The position numbers were made by a program, and so were the translations under genes. DNA of 6,892 nt from Clostridiales bacterium (GTDB lineage Bacteria; Bacillota; Clostridia; Lachnospirales; WQUN01). Each line of letters opens with the position of its first letter. Within the stretch, counting starts at the first letter, position 1. Under the pieces are notes generated by a model. The model searched no databases. It saw only the letters and a list, made by a program, of their open reading frames with translations, and had not been told where the DNA came from. The stretch lies in contig JAISWA010000208.1 of assembly GCA_031271275.1 (NCBI GenBank), positions 1 to 6,892 of the forward strand, read 5' to 3'. Below are positions 6,218 to 6,892 of the stretch, piece by piece.

Positions 6218-6892
6218 TCACTCGCCTTTATGTAGTATTCTCAGGTTAAAGCACTGCAGCGCCGCGCCGCTTGAGCCTTTGCCCAGGTTGTCGAACCGCG
6301 CGGCAAGCACCGTCTGCGTCTCATGGCCGAAGATATAAATTTCCATATCGTCGGTGCGGTTCATACCCTCGATTTCCAAACCGGGATATTCCGCAAAGGG
6401 CATTACCTTCACATGCGCGGCTCCTTGGTAATATTCCGCAAAATATTCCCAAACCGCCGGAGCCGGCGCGATGACGGGCACGGTGACGACCATGCCCCGG
6501 TGAGTATTAACCAAGACCGGCGTAAACACCGGCGGGTACGTCAGCCCGCAGACCCTTTGCATTTCGGGCAGGTGCTTATGATGCAGCCCAAGGGCGTACA
6601 ACTTCGCCGCGCTCGGTTCCGCGCCTTCCGCTTCATACTCCGCAATCATGGCTTTGCCGCCGCCGCTGTACCCCGTAAGGGAATGGCAAAACAATACGTC
6701 GTCGGGATAAATCAACCCTGCCCGCACCGCCGGGTATACCAACGCGACGAACCCCGACGCGTGACAGCCGGGAACCGCGATACGGTTGGAAGTGCGCACC
6801 GCGTTTTCATGTTCTTCCGACAGTTCCGGAAAGCCGTATGCCCAACCTTCCGCCGTGCGGTGGGCGGTGGACGCGTCGATAACCACCGTATT
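6218..6892 (-). CDS. argC: N-acetyl-gamma-glutamyl-phosphate reductase, C-terminal part (runs off right edge)
   Basis: Reduces N-acetylglutamyl phosphate with NADPH to the semialdehyde used by ArgD. The frame is open to the right edge, so 224 residues are seen and the NADP-binding N-terminus is missing. The fragment begins near VVIDASTAHR (3-12). The catalytic cysteine is in VPGCHASGF (C43 of the fragment), followed by GYSGGGKAMI (74-83), the histidine-rich HHKHLPEM (104-111) expected to carry the catalytic His, and RFDNLGKGSSGAALQ (199-213) near the end. DASTAHR, GCHASG in place of GCYPTG, and the compact C-terminal half point to the shorter type 2 ArgC family rather than the type 1 form. 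A GTG at 6886 is an internal Val codon, not the start. The stop overlaps the argJ region (TGA at 6220-6218), so translation is likely coupled. Confidence 0.94.
   Translation of the reverse strand, partial: NTVVIDASTAHRTAEGWAYGFPELSEEHENAVRTSNRIAVPGCHASGFVALVYPAVRAGLIYPDDVLFCHSLTGYSGGGKAMIAEYEAEGAEPSAAKLYALGLHHKHLPEMQRVCGLTYPPVFTPVLVNTHRGMVVTVPVIAPAPAVWEYFAEYYQGAAHVKVMPFAEYPGLEIEGMNRTDDMEIYIFGHETQTVLAARFDNLGKGSSGAALQCFNLRILHKGE

Overview
The window is one tightly packed block of arginine-biosynthesis genes. All are read on the minus strand, so transcription runs from the right edge to the left edge. In transcription order the genes are argC (5' end beyond the right edge), argJ, argB, a 166-bp gap holding a palindromic element, argD, a small SAM-dependent methyltransferase gene, proS (prolyl-tRNA synthetase), and argF (3' end beyond the left edge). 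No tRNA, rRNA, CRISPR array, transposase or phage gene is visible.

How the genes work together: ArgB phosphorylates N-acetylglutamate, ArgC reduces the acyl phosphate to the semialdehyde, and ArgD transaminates it to N-acetylornithine. ArgJ moves the acetyl group back to glutamate, giving ornithine and closing the acetyl cycle. ArgF carbamoylates ornithine to citrulline. All steps from N-acetylglutamate to citrulline are therefore encoded here; argG and argH are not in the window. ArgB has the N-terminal extension typical of arginine-inhibited enzymes, which fits a cyclic, ArgJ-type pathway. Coupling is tight: argC/argJ and argJ/argB overlap by 4 bases, argD and the methyltransferase gene overlap by 14, and proS to argF is a 12-base gap. 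This supports one operon, although the promoter must lie beyond the right edge.

The departures from a plain argCJBDF operon are (1) the methyltransferase gene and proS sitting between argD and argF, and (2) the argB-argD gap. That gap is filled by an imperfect palindrome of about 133 bp, made of four nested paired blocks that each start with GCGT. Direct repeats border it and reach into the argB stop codon and up to the argD ribosome-binding site. It looks like a small palindromic mobile or repetitive element, and it is the only part of the window that the gene annotation does not explain.

Organism: a bacterium with moderately high GC, strong GGAGG-type ribosome-binding sites, a bacterial-type ProRS with an inserted editing domain, and an argCJBD-F order. 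Together these suggest an anaerobic member of the Bacillota (Clostridia-like). This is an inference from style and gene order, not an identification. Most of the window is ordinary housekeeping metabolism.
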